Part shown: positions 14,876 through 22,495 of the stretch, piece by piece
Numbering within the stretch: the first letter of the stretch is position 1
Layout of the letters: each line of letters starts with the position of its first letter
From: Chloroflexi bacterium RBG_16_60_22
GTDB taxonomy: Bacteria > Chloroflexota > Dehalococcoidia > Dehalococcoidales > RBG-16-60-22
Length of the DNA: 24,346 nt
Assembly (NCBI GenBank): GCA_001796935.1
Contig: MGNX01000032.1
Span: 8,894 to 33,239 of the forward strand
Direction of reading: 5' to 3'
Notes under the pieces: generated by a model
What the model saw: the letters and a program-made list of their open reading frames with translations, nothing else
What the model was told of the DNA's origin: nothing
Database searches by the model: none
Program-made: the position numbers and the translations under genes

Positions 14876-16030
14876 TTAGTGTAACTTCGCTATCCGCAAT
14901 GCCTCTTCAAATATCTGTCTCGCATTGGGCCAACCTTTAGCCTCGGTGTCCGCAATCCACTTGTCCCATACCGGCTTGACCCAGACCCTCCACTGTTCCA
15001 CCTCGGCCGGAGTTATTTCGATGAAGGCCTGGTTACGCTTTTTAGCCTCGGCTATGCCAGCCTCGTGCTGTTTAAGAAGACCTTCTATGGTTATCTCCTG
15101 CATCTCCTTGCCGACACCCGTTATTACCCCCTGGAGGTCGGGAGGAAGGCTGTTCCATGTATCAAGGTTCATAAGGACCCCGATAACGTTTGTCGAAAAG
15201 CCGCTCGGCCCCATGATGGTGTGATGGTCGAACAGTTCGTACAACCTCTGCTCTTCCGTGGCCGCCCAATGCACGATATGGGCTTCGGCCAGGCCTCTTT
15301 CCAGGGCCATGTACCAGTCCGGCGGACCGTAATACAGCTGGGCGCCGCCAACCGTTTTAATCACGTCAGCAAATATCGGGCTGACCATTACCTTCATACC
15401 CTTCAAGTCCCCGGGGACCCTGACCTGCTGCTTGGTGGCGATGTGCAGGTCATAGTTTCCCATGGGAACAGCCCAGAAGAAGGGCGTCACGCCCTTGGAA
15501 ATAAACTCTTTATCAAGCTCCGGGAATTTCTTCCGCATCTCATCGTATACTTCGGACCCGCCTCTCACGCCGGACCACCCCGTGAAGGGCATCTGGTACA
15601 TCAGATTCAGCTGGTGGACACCGGGATTGATGCCGAAGACATAAAGACTGCCATCGGCGACACCGGACTGCACGGACCTGAACGTATCTCCGAAACTTGA
15701 TAGAGACGCATTCCAATACCAGGTTATCTGGACCCTGCCATTGGTTCGTTCCTTAATCATATCCGCCATCAGCGTGTTGCGCACGCCCCAGGGAATGTTG
15801 GGTTGGGCCCAGTCATTAAACTTCAGTCGATATACTTTAGTAGATTCCGGGGCCGGGGCCGGGGCTGGAGATGGTTTGGGGGTTGGAGCCGGGGATGGCG
15901 CGGGGGACGGTGCCGGGGAAGGCGCTGGAGCCGGTGCCGGAGCTGGTGCCGGAGCCGGCTGCGTACAACCGCCGATGATAAAAGCCAGCAACAGGACAAT
16001 AATCAACGATAATAATAATAATCTCTTCAC
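14876..16030 (-). CDS. dctP: TRAP transporter substrate-binding lipoprotein
   Basis: A 384-residue binding protein of the DctP type. The signal peptide (1-21) ends with lipobox IGGC, so Cys22 is lipidated. Residues 25-62 are a Pro/Ala/Ser linker that tethers the binding domain to the membrane, as expected for a cell with a lipid-anchored binding protein. Binding-domain landmarks: NGRVQITWYWNASL (97-110), GVADGSLYVFG (123-133), DLKGMKVMV (208-216), YMALERGLAEA (240-250). In classical members the sequence K-G-x-K-x-R carries the Arg that clamps the substrate carboxylate; here that position is Met215. The start is GTG with AAAGGAGGG at 8-base spacing. Substrate unknown. First gene of dctPQM, with a long leader and strong promoter. 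Confidence 0.93.
   Translation of the reverse strand: MKRLLLLSLIIVLLLAFIIGGCTQPAPAPAPAPAPAPSPAPSPAPSPAPTPKPSPAPAPAPESTKVYRLKFNDWAQPNIPWGVRNTLMADMIKERTNGRVQITWYWNASLSSFGDTFRSVQSGVADGSLYVFGINPGVHQLNLMYQMPFTGWSGVRGGSEVYDEMRKKFPELDKEFISKGVTPFFWAVPMGNYDLHIATKQQVRVPGDLKGMKVMVSPIFADVIKTVGGAQLYYGPPDWYMALERGLAEAHIVHWAATEEQRLYELFDHHTIMGPSGFSTNVIGVLMNLDTWNSLPPDLQGVITGVGKEMQEITIEGLLKQHEAGIAEAKKRNQAFIEITPAEVEQWRVWVKPVWDKWIADTEAKGWPNARQIFEEALRIAKLH
15845..15958 (-). repeat. Low-complexity Pro-Ala/Pro-Ser coding repeat in dctP
   Basis: Codons for residues 25-62 of DctP are almost all Pro, Ala or Ser, written in GCC/GGA-rich units that repeat with small changes. Such tracts change length by slippage. It encodes the flexible tether behind the lipidated Cys. 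Confidence 0.8.
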
Positions 16031-16196
16031 TGCTAGTTCCCTCCTTTGTCACGTTAACAGAACACAGAGTGTGAGTATCAAAATTCAATCTATGTCATTA
16101 GTTACACCTCCATTTAGGGTATTTGACGATTTAGCAAAAAGACACGACCAAACACCCCAACCCATCTAATTACAATCTATCATGGAGCAAGTAGTT
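16031..16196 (-). other. Leader of dctPQM with a two-codon mini-ORF
   Basis: No gene is seen here. On the - strand the AT-rich leader contains GGAGGTG followed by ATG-ACA-TAG near 16101, a ribosome site ahead of a start-one codon-stop unit, about 70 bases before dctP. No known riboswitch could be recognised by eye. Confidence 0.35.
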
Positions 16197-16202
16197 CGGC
16201 TC

Positions 16203-16232
16203 ATTATAGATACGGTGCGCGTGGAATGTCAA
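16203..16232 (-). promoter_or_regulatory. Near-perfect sigma-70 promoter for dctPQM
   Basis: On the - strand TTGACA (16232-16227), 18-base spacer, TATAAT (16208-16203). Both hexamers match consensus. The start would be near 16196, leaving a leader of about 166 bases before the GTG of dctP. Confidence 0.8.
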
Positions 16233-16361
16233 TTATTACTTTATGATAAATAATCCTAATACGAGCTGGATAAAACGCTTCTTGAGTAAGGTCTGATTAT
16301 CATCCGTTTCTAATCAACACGAACCTGGCCTGACCTGAGAAAACACGGGAACTGCCGTGGT

Positions 16362-17015
16362 CTAAGCCTTTATTATCCCACCCAAATTGGCCAGGGAGTA
16401 ACCCTTCAGGCCATTACCCCGGCAGAAGTCAGAAAAGGCGTTATTGTTGTCAATATTATGGGCCAGCAATAACCCTCCGGATTTCAAATATTTCCAGGCT
16501 GTCTGAAATTCCTCGAGCATATTCTGATAGGAATGGTCACTATCATGTAAGAACGTGTCAATCGCGGCAACCTTTCTCAGGAGGGGTTTAAGCTCATCGG
16601 AACTTCTGCCCGGGACCAAATGCCACCTGTGTCTCAAATAGTCGGGTATTAGCCAGCCGCTCCGGTCTTCTTGCCACCCGGGCAGGTCTATAGAGTAAAG
16701 CCGGCCGTGCTTATTCTGCTCCAGAGCGCCGAGAATATGTGATGACGACACGCCACTGGCCACCCCGGTTTCCACGACGATACGGGGTTTTTGCCTTCGG
16801 CAGATAACGTAAAGAACCAGGCCGAGCGCTGCGCCGATGCTGTAATCCCAGGATGAACGCCGGTTTTGGCTAAAGGCACTTCTTTTCCCCTCAACACTAT
16901 TCTGGAACTCCTGGTTCAGTCTGAATTCGACGACATATTTCTTGACCTCATCAGCATCAGCTCCGGTGAGGTTCGTAATAAAACTCTCGGCAGCTCTCGG
17001 AAGTTTGTAATCCAT
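16362..17015 (-). CDS. Class I SAM-dependent methyltransferase (Methyltransf_24/CmcI-like)
   Basis: A 217-residue protein with a Rossmann-type SAM fold: VVETGVASGVSSSHIL (about 104-119) as motif I, RLYSIDLPGW as the acidic second strand, and the later segment DTFLHDSDHSYQNMLEEF with YLKSGGLLLAHNI, as in the Methyltransf_24/CmcI group that includes methyltransferases for hydroxylated products and sugars. The Asp-x-Asp-His (HDSDH) stretch resembles the metal or catalytic region of these enzymes. The ATG at 17015 is preferred because a predicted promoter start (near 17037) and GAGAAGGTG lie just upstream, while a longer reading frame to 17156 would begin before that promoter. It stands alone between dctP and a divergent radical SAM gene, and its substrate is unknown. 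Confidence 0.82.
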   Translation of the reverse strand: MDYKLPRAAESFITNLTGADADEVKKYVVEFRLNQEFQNSVEGKRSAFSQNRRSSWDYSIGAALGLVLYVICRRQKPRIVVETGVASGVSSSHILGALEQNKHGRLYSIDLPGWQEDRSGWLIPDYLRHRWHLVPGRSSDELKPLLRKVAAIDTFLHDSDHSYQNMLEEFQTAWKYLKSGGLLLAHNIDNNNAFSDFCRGNGLKGYSLANLGGIIKA

Positions 17016-17043
17016 AGCCCGTCTTACACCTTCTCTGCCTTCT

Positions 17044-17072
17044 ATTTTAAGCGACGCGGTTACGGAGCACAA
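17044..17072 (-). promoter_or_regulatory. Candidate promoter for the SAM methyltransferase
   Basis: On the - strand TTGTGC (17072-17067), 17-base spacer, TAAAAT (17049-17044). The start near 17037 leaves a leader of about 22 bases. Confidence 0.45.
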
Positions 17073-17228
17073 TCCTGAAAGTATGTTTATGCCGGGGGCC
17101 GCCCCACGGCAAAGCGGACTCCACCTCATCAATTTAGAACACCCGGGGTCTGGCAAATAAAATGGTTATCTGACTTCGTACCGCCGGGAGCCGTGGTAAT
17201 GTCACGTTGAGCGCCGGGACCGGGTACG

Positions 17229-17237
17229 TGTTAAAAT
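17229..17237 (+). promoter_or_regulatory. Candidate extended -10 element before the radical SAM gene
   Basis: TGT-TAAAAT lies only four bases before the ATG at 17242. If used, the transcript would have almost no leader. A TTGAGC 19 bases upstream could be a poor -35. Confidence 0.35.
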
Positions 17238-17241
17238 ATCA

Positions 17242-18114
17242 ATGAAGACTGCCAAGACAAAGAGTATGGATTCATCGGGTAAAGAAAATTGCCGGGTACG
17301 TGAGGTCGAGTGCCGGTCAGTACTTAATAAATCGGGCCTGGCCGACTACGCCATAAACTGCTACGCCGGCTGCGAGCACGGCTGCGTGTACTGTTACGCC
17401 CGTTTTGCCACCAGGTTTTCTCACCCGGGCGAACCGTGGGGGAGCTTTGTTGATGTTAAAGCGAATGCCCCGCAGGTCCTGGCGCGCGAGGTGAAACGGA
17501 AAAGGCTGGGGAGGGTCTTTCTGAGCTCGGTTTGCGATGGCTGGCAGCCGGGAGAAGCCCAATACGGGCTTACCCGACAGTGCCTGGAGATGCTGCTCCG
17601 CTACCGGTTTCCGGTATCGATTCTCACCAAGAACGCGCTGGCGGAACGCGACTTCGACCTTTTGACCTCATCGAAAGATAAAGTTGAGTTTGGGGTGACC
17701 ATCACCACCCTTGACGAAAGCCTGCGACAGCTCGTCGAGCCGCAAAGCTCGCCTTCGGTAGAGCGTCTGAGGGTGCTGCAAGAAGCCGGGAGGCTGGGTA
17801 TCAGAACGTATGCCTTCCTCGGGCCGTTAATGCCCGGTTTATCAGACAGCGATGAGAACGTGGCCCAATTGCTCGAAGCGGTCAAGGACGCCGGCATCGA
17901 CTATTGCTATGTTGACCGGCTTAATCCGCGCTTCGGGGTATGGCCGTCGCTTAAAGGTATGCTCCAGAAACGTTTCCCCCACCTCGTTGAGGTCTACCGC
18001 AAGCTTCTTTATGATGTCGGGGCCAGGGAAGAATACTCTGTTCGGCTCATCCAATCCATCAACGCCTTGGCCAGAAGGCAGGGACTTGATGATAAGATAG
18101 TGCTTTGTTTCTGA
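17242..18114 (+). CDS. Radical SAM protein, SPL/Rv2578c-like (COG1533 type)
   Basis: A 290-residue radical SAM enzyme. The cluster motif is within CYAGCEHGCVYCYAR: Cys44, Cys48 and Cys51 give CxxxCxxC, with an extra Cys40 just before. The flanking text (YAINCYAGC, SSVCDGWQPGE, VSILTKNALAERDFDLL, FLGPLMPGLSD) is that of the group often annotated as DNA repair photolyase or SplB-like, found in many bacteria with no proven substrate. It should bind a [4Fe-4S] cluster and cleave SAM. No ribosome site is obvious before the ATG at 17242; a second in-frame ATG at 17266 is possible. It is divergent from the methyltransferase gene, and downstream lies a gene relic that runs up to its stop. Confidence 0.88.
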   Translation: MKTAKTKSMDSSGKENCRVREVECRSVLNKSGLADYAINCYAGCEHGCVYCYARFATRFSHPGEPWGSFVDVKANAPQVLAREVKRKRLGRVFLSSVCDGWQPGEAQYGLTRQCLEMLLRYRFPVSILTKNALAERDFDLLTSSKDKVEFGVTITTLDESLRQLVEPQSSPSVERLRVLQEAGRLGIRTYAFLGPLMPGLSDSDENVAQLLEAVKDAGIDYCYVDRLNPRFGVWPSLKGMLQKRFPHLVEVYRKLLYDVGAREEYSVRLIQSINALARRQGLDDKIVLCF

Positions 18115-18125
18115 GAGGGGGCGCT

Positions 18126-18200
18126 GATGGCCAGGCCAGCGGCAAGTGTCCGGCCGATAAGGCCGCCTCCACCCGTTATCAGGACGTGAGGGTTGCTCAT
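18126..18200 (-). pseudogene. 5' relic of an NAD-dependent epimerase/dehydratase gene
   Basis: On the - strand an ATG at 18200 opens MSNPHVLITGGGGLIGRTLA followed by AGLAI, the first strand, glycine loop (TGGxGxIG) and helix of an extended SDR such as a nucleotide-sugar epimerase. After about 25 codons the family likeness stops and the frame runs into the antisense of the radical SAM gene, ending at 18009 without further epimerase sequence. The rest of the gene (about 280 codons) is gone, so this is a truncated remnant, probably left by a deletion or rearrangement that brought the radical SAM gene in. Confidence 0.65.
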
Positions 18201-18623
18201 TTCTTACGGGGGCCCGGTTAGTATATAATATAAATGGGTCTTGTTAATATTACGTTCCGGTGCCAGGGGTTATCTTCTGGCCGAGCAAAGAGGAGAGGCC
18301 ACCCGATGGTTTTTCGCGATAAGAAGTCGAAGCATTCTCTTTGGAGCTATTTTTACCTTCATCGATTCCGAACAGGAAGCATTTACTAACGGGGCAAATC
18401 ATGTCTCGTCAGGTGCACGTTGAAGATTATACCGTCTCCTTTCACCGGTTGCCGGAGCCGTTGGCAACGAAACTGAAAAGCCTGCCCACCTGAGTCTTCC
18501 TCGTTAGTACCGCGGATTTCCGTATCACATTCCCGGATATAGTAGCGCCAGTAATGGCGGCTGTGATGAACGGATGAAATAACACCGAATGTAAATATAG
18601 ATAAAAGCAGGGTTTCACCATAT
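18201..18623. other. Gene-poor stretch before typA
   Basis: No gene can be supported. Only short open frames occur (for example 18241-18423 and a 30-codon frame from 18400), with no recognised similarity. On the - strand TATATTATATACT just above 18210 could be the old -10 region of the epimerase relic. A small dyad, CGCCA-GTAA-TGGCG, lies near 18545-18560. Confidence 0.4.
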
Positions 18624-20453
18624 ATGAATTATCGCAATGACATAAGAAACATAGCTATCGTGGCTCACGTTGACCACGGTAAGACCACCCTGGTGGATGC
18701 CATGCTCAAGCAGAGCAAGGTTTTTCGGGATAACCAGGAAGTGGGCGAGCTGATAATGGACAGTAATCCCCTGGAGCGAGAGAAGGGGATTACCATTATG
18801 GCTAAAAATACGGCCGTGGTTTATCGGGGGGTAAAAATCAATATCATCGATACACCGGGCCATGCCGATTTCAGCGGAGAGGTAGAGCGCGTTATCAGTA
18901 TGGCTGACGGCTGCCTGCTTCTGGTGGACTCCATCGAAGGGCCCATGCCTCAAACCAAGTTCGTGCTGCATCATGCCCTGCAAAGGGGTCTGAAGATAAT
19001 CGTAGTTATCAATAAAATAGACCGGCCGGATTCCCGGATACCGGAAGTGACCAGGCTCACCCAGGACTTGTTCTTAGAATTGGCTACTAGTGCTGACCAG
19101 CTCGACTTTCAATTATTGTATGCCAGTGCCCGTGAAGGAATCGCGATAACCGAACCGGATACAAAAGGTAAGGATATCTCTCCCCTCTTCGAGTGTATTC
19201 TGGAGAAAGTGCCGCCTCCGCAGATTGAAAGCGGGCTGTTCCAAATGCTGGTTTCCAATCTGGACTATGACAGCCATAAAGGCAGAATAGCCATCGGTAG
19301 AATCTGGAGAGGCAAGGTTGCCCCCCGCGACACCGTCGTCAGTATCGGCGCGGACGGAGGCATTAATTATCATGAGATTGGCGAAGTGCTCACCTACCTC
19401 GGCCTCAAACGCCTGAAGGTAGCGGAAGCCGAGGCGGGTGATATTATAGCGGTCACCGGCCTCGAAAGAGTAAAAATCGGCGATACTATTGCCAGCCCGG
19501 AGCAGCCAGAAGCTCTACCCCGTATAGAGATCGGCGAACCAACGGTAGAGATGAACTTTGGCGTAAACACCTCACCGTTTGCCGGCCGTGAGGGGCGGTT
19601 TTGTACCACGCGGCAGTTACGGGAACGGCTTTATAAGGAACTGGAAACCAATCTCAGCCTCAGGGTCCAGGATACGTACCGTCCGGACACCTTTCTGGTA
19701 AAAGGGAGAGGGGAGCTGCACCTGGCTATCCTGATTGAGACCATGCGCCGTGAGGGTTATGAATTCGAAGTCTCAAAACCGGAAGCAATCACCAAAGTAA
19801 TTGACGGCAAGTTAATGGAACCCGTAGAGACACTTACCATTGATACCAGAGATGAATATATCGGAGTTTTAACCGAGATGCTAAGCAATCGGCAAGCTCA
19901 GCTTACCAATATGCGTAACGATGGTAATGGTAACGTGCGTTTGGAATTCCACATAACCACCAAAGGACTCCTTGGTTTCCGCAGCGCTTTTCTTACTGCC
20001 ACACGTGGCGCCAGCATCATGAATGGCACTTTTCTTGGCTATGAAGCCTGGCGGGGAGATATAACCTCAACTCGTACCGGAGTACTGGTAGCATCAGAAC
20101 AAGGCGTCGCCATAACCTACGGTCTGAATAATGCCCAGGGGCGCGGCCTCACATTCATCGAACCCGGCACACCGGTCTACGAGGGTATGATAGTGGGGAT
20201 AAATTCACGGCAACAGGACATACCGGTCAACGTATGCAAAGAAAAGAGGAAGACCAATGTACGGTCGTCTACGTCTGATATTGCCGTCAAACTAACTCCA
20301 CCCCTTAAAATGAGCCTGGAGCAGGCGATTGATTTTATAAACCGGGATGAACTGGTTGAGGTAACTCCTGAGAGTATCAGGCTGAGGAAGAAGCTGCTAA
20401 CGTATTCACAGCGGTTGAGGCACGCCGCGGCCTCCGTGCGAAGCGCAAAGTAG
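18624..20453 (+). CDS. typA: Ribosome-associated GTPase TypA/BipA
   Basis: A 609-residue translational GTPase of the usual length. GTPase motifs: AHVDHGKT (14-21), switch I with EREKGIT (51-57), DTPGH (76-80), NKID (130-133) and SAREG in the G5 position. Domain II, two EF-G-like alpha/beta domains and the TypA-specific C-terminal domain follow (MNFGVNTSPFAGREG, GRGELHLAILIETMRREG, GLLGFRSAFLTATRG, TPESIRLRKKLL). It binds the 70S ribosome and helps assembly of the large subunit and growth at low temperature or under stress. The ATG is preceded by only a weak site (GCAGGG). It is a single-gene unit flanked on both sides by gene relics. Confidence 0.98.
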   Translation: MNYRNDIRNIAIVAHVDHGKTTLVDAMLKQSKVFRDNQEVGELIMDSNPLEREKGITIMAKNTAVVYRGVKINIIDTPGHADFSGEVERVISMADGCLLLVDSIEGPMPQTKFVLHHALQRGLKIIVVINKIDRPDSRIPEVTRLTQDLFLELATSADQLDFQLLYASAREGIAITEPDTKGKDISPLFECILEKVPPPQIESGLFQMLVSNLDYDSHKGRIAIGRIWRGKVAPRDTVVSIGADGGINYHEIGEVLTYLGLKRLKVAEAEAGDIIAVTGLERVKIGDTIASPEQPEALPRIEIGEPTVEMNFGVNTSPFAGREGRFCTTRQLRERLYKELETNLSLRVQDTYRPDTFLVKGRGELHLAILIETMRREGYEFEVSKPEAITKVIDGKLMEPVETLTIDTRDEYIGVLTEMLSNRQAQLTNMRNDGNGNVRLEFHITTKGLLGFRSAFLTATRGASIMNGTFLGYEAWRGDITSTRTGVLVASEQGVAITYGLNNAQGRGLTFIEPGTPVYEGMIVGINSRQQDIPVNVCKEKRKTNVRSSTSDIAVKLTPPLKMSLEQAIDFINRDELVEVTPESIRLRKKLLTYSQRLRHAAASVRSAK

Positions 20454-20474
20454 CGGCGACGGGCAGGAATTCGC

Positions 20475-20503
20475 TTGACAGGGGTTCTTGATAAAACTAG
20501 AAT
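20475..20503 (+). promoter_or_regulatory. Sigma-70 promoter in front of the zf-TFIIB relic
   Basis: TTGACA (20475-20480), 17-base spacer, TAGAAT (20498-20503). It lies just past the typA stop and points toward lepA's 3' end; a transcript from it would start near 20510 and run antisense to lepA. Confidence 0.65.
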
Positions 20504-20533
20504 TCATATTGTTTACGACGAGGATAGGCTACG

Positions 20534-20659
20534 ATGATATGCCCGGTGTGCCAAAGTTACATGATAGTGGTTGAGCATGATAATATTGAGCTTGACTATG
20601 GCAACACCTGCCATTTAGATACTAGCCGAGCTTCAGTACATCCAGAAACGCCTCTTTAG
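20534..20659 (+). pseudogene. Truncated zf-TFIIB zinc-ribbon gene
   Basis: A 41-codon frame opens MICPVCQSYMIVVEHDNIEL, followed by DYGNTCH. This is the start of the small zf-TFIIB family, which normally reads CPxC...IVVE...IELDYCxxCxGVWFDxGEL. The third zinc Cys has become Gly (GGC, one change from TGC), and after CH the family sequence stops; the frame ends LDTSRASVHPETPL inside the 3' end of lepA on the other strand (stop at 20657-20659). GAGG lies 10 bases before the ATG and an intact promoter upstream. It looks like a decayed gene cut off by the lepA end rather than a working protein. Confidence 0.7.
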
Positions 20660-22442
20660 GCACTTCCACCCGGCCGATGGACTTCATTTTCTTTTTACCC
20701 TCTTTTTGCTTCTCCAGCAGCTTACGCTTGCGCGTGATGTCGCCCCCGTAGCACTTGGCAAGAACATCCTTGCGCTTGGCCGATATGTCTTCTCTGGCCA
20801 CGATGCGGCTGCCGACGGCCGCCTGAATCGGCACCCTGAAGAGCTGGCGCGGAATAACCTCTTTGAGTTTGGCCACCATCGCCTTGCCGACGTCATGGGC
20901 TCTTTCCGGCGGTACAATACGGCTGAAGGCGTCTACCGGCACGTCATTGACCAGGACATCGAGCTTGACCAGTTTCGCTTCCCGGTAGCCAATAAATTCA
21001 TAGTCCAGAGAAGCGTATCCGCGGCTGCGGCTTTTCAGCTGGTCATAGAATGTGGTCAGCATGGAGCGCAGGGGTAATTCATACTCGAGCCGGACTCTTT
21101 GCCCGAATTCCCCCGTCGATTTGGTGTGACCCAGGTACTCCGTATGTTTATAGACCCCCTCTGATTGCGTGATGAGTTCCATCAATGAACCGATGAAGCT
21201 TGACGGCGTGATAACCGAGATTTTGACCCATGGCTCTTCTATCTTCGCTATCTCCGCTGGCACCGGGAAATCAGAGGGATTAACGACAGTTGTTTTCTGC
21301 CCGCTGGTCCTGGTGATAATGAAACTGACACCGGGCACCGTAACTACCAGCGATAGGTAGAACTCTCTCTCCAGACGCTCCCGCACGATGTCAAGATGCA
21401 GCAATCCCAGGAAGCCGCAGCGGAAGCCGTGACCCAAAATGGGGCTGGACTCCGGTTCGTAGGTGAGTGAGGCATCGTTAAGGTTAAGCTTTTCGATAGC
21501 CTCACGCAGCTCCTTGTAGTCTTCAGCCTGTGTGGGGTAGATGCCGGCAAACACCATTGGCTTGGGAGGGTAATATCCGATGAGCGGTTCTGCTGCGCCA
21601 TGAGATACCGAGGTCACCGTGTCACCAACACGGCATTCCTCCACGCTCTTCAGCCCCGTGGCGATATAACCAACCTCGCCAGCCAACAGTTCCGGTGCCG
21701 GGCGCGGCTCGGGGGCAAAATACCCGACCTCAAGCACCTCCATCTCGGTATCCTGACCTATCAGGCGGAGGTTGTCTCCTCGAGAGATACGCCCATCCAC
21801 GACGCGCAGGTAGGCTATGACGCCCCTGTAGACATCGTAGTGCGAGTCAAAAATGAGCGCCCGAAGTGGCAGGTGGGCATCACCTGCCGGCGGAGGGATG
21901 CGCCGGACTATCTCTTCAAGTAACCGAGGCACACCCTGTCCGGTCTTGGCACTGATGAGAAGAACGTCTGGCGATGTATACCCCAACACGTTTTTAATCT
22001 CTTCCAGGACACGCTCCGGCTCACTCCCCGGCAGGTCTATCTTGTTGATGACGGGAATTACTTCAAGGTCATGCTCCATGGCAAGATAGGTGTTGGCCAA
22101 TGTTTGCGCCTGGATGCCCTGCGTGGCATCTATCACCAGCACGGCTCCTTCGCAGGCAGCCAGGGTGCGCGAGACCTCGTAAGAGAAGTCAACGTGTCCC
22201 GGCGTATCGATGAGATTCAAACGATAGGTGTTGCCGTCTTTTGCCTCGTAGTTCAAGCGGACAGCCTTTGCTTTGATAGTGATACCTCGTTCCCGTTCCA
22301 GTTCCATGCTGTCCAGTACTTGCTCACCAATCTCCTCGCGTCCCAGGGTGCCGGTCAACTCAATCAGACGGTCAGCCAGTGTTGACTTGCCGTGGTCTAT
22401 ATGAGCAATAATACAGAAATTCCTGGTAAGCGCTTGTTCCAT
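20622..22442 (-). CDS. lepA: Elongation factor 4 (LepA), back-translocating GTPase
   Basis: A 606-residue translational GTPase. Motifs: AHIDHGKS (13-20), ELERERGITIKAKAVRLNY (48-66, switch I), DTPGHVDFS (79-87), NKID (133-136) and SAKTG. The C-terminal LepA domain is present (RKDVLAKCYGGDITRKRKLL, GRVEVPKEAFLDVL). It acts on the ribosome during initiation and under ionic stress. The ATG at 22442 is chosen because the family starts MxxxxxRNFxIIAHIDHGKS. A GTG at 22499 would add 19 residues and overlap the hemW stop (GTGA), so coupled translation from there is possible. It is downstream of hemW, a common pairing, and overlaps the zf-TFIIB relic at its 3' end. Confidence 0.97.
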   Translation of the reverse strand: MEQALTRNFCIIAHIDHGKSTLADRLIELTGTLGREEIGEQVLDSMELERERGITIKAKAVRLNYEAKDGNTYRLNLIDTPGHVDFSYEVSRTLAACEGAVLVIDATQGIQAQTLANTYLAMEHDLEVIPVINKIDLPGSEPERVLEEIKNVLGYTSPDVLLISAKTGQGVPRLLEEIVRRIPPPAGDAHLPLRALIFDSHYDVYRGVIAYLRVVDGRISRGDNLRLIGQDTEMEVLEVGYFAPEPRPAPELLAGEVGYIATGLKSVEECRVGDTVTSVSHGAAEPLIGYYPPKPMVFAGIYPTQAEDYKELREAIEKLNLNDASLTYEPESSPILGHGFRCGFLGLLHLDIVRERLEREFYLSLVVTVPGVSFIITRTSGQKTTVVNPSDFPVPAEIAKIEEPWVKISVITPSSFIGSLMELITQSEGVYKHTEYLGHTKSTGEFGQRVRLEYELPLRSMLTTFYDQLKSRSRGYASLDYEFIGYREAKLVKLDVLVNDVPVDAFSRIVPPERAHDVGKAMVAKLKEVIPRQLFRVPIQAAVGSRIVAREDISAKRKDVLAKCYGGDITRKRKLLEKQKEGKKKMKSIGRVEVPKEAFLDVLKLG

Positions 22443-22495
22443 ATAACTTTTGTTATCTCTTACGGCTAAGGTTGCCACTAGGGTACTTGCCGGAG

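Noticed and set aside
15845..15958. Possible tandem DNA repeat or CRISPR-like array
   Set aside because: Units are short, irregular and in frame with the Pro-Ala linker of DctP; there are no spacers.
15803..16012. Gly/Arg/Trp-rich frame opposite the dctP linker
   Set aside because: It is the antisense of the Pro-Ala coding repeat, not a gene.
18241..18423. Open frame of 60 codons before typA
   Set aside because: No ribosome site, no recognisable motif and a composition like random sequence; it overlaps other short frames in a decayed region.
18400..18492. Thirty-codon frame MSRQVHVEDYTVSFHRLPEP...
   Set aside because: Too short to judge, no Shine-Dalgarno site and no recognised family; kept only as a possible further relic.
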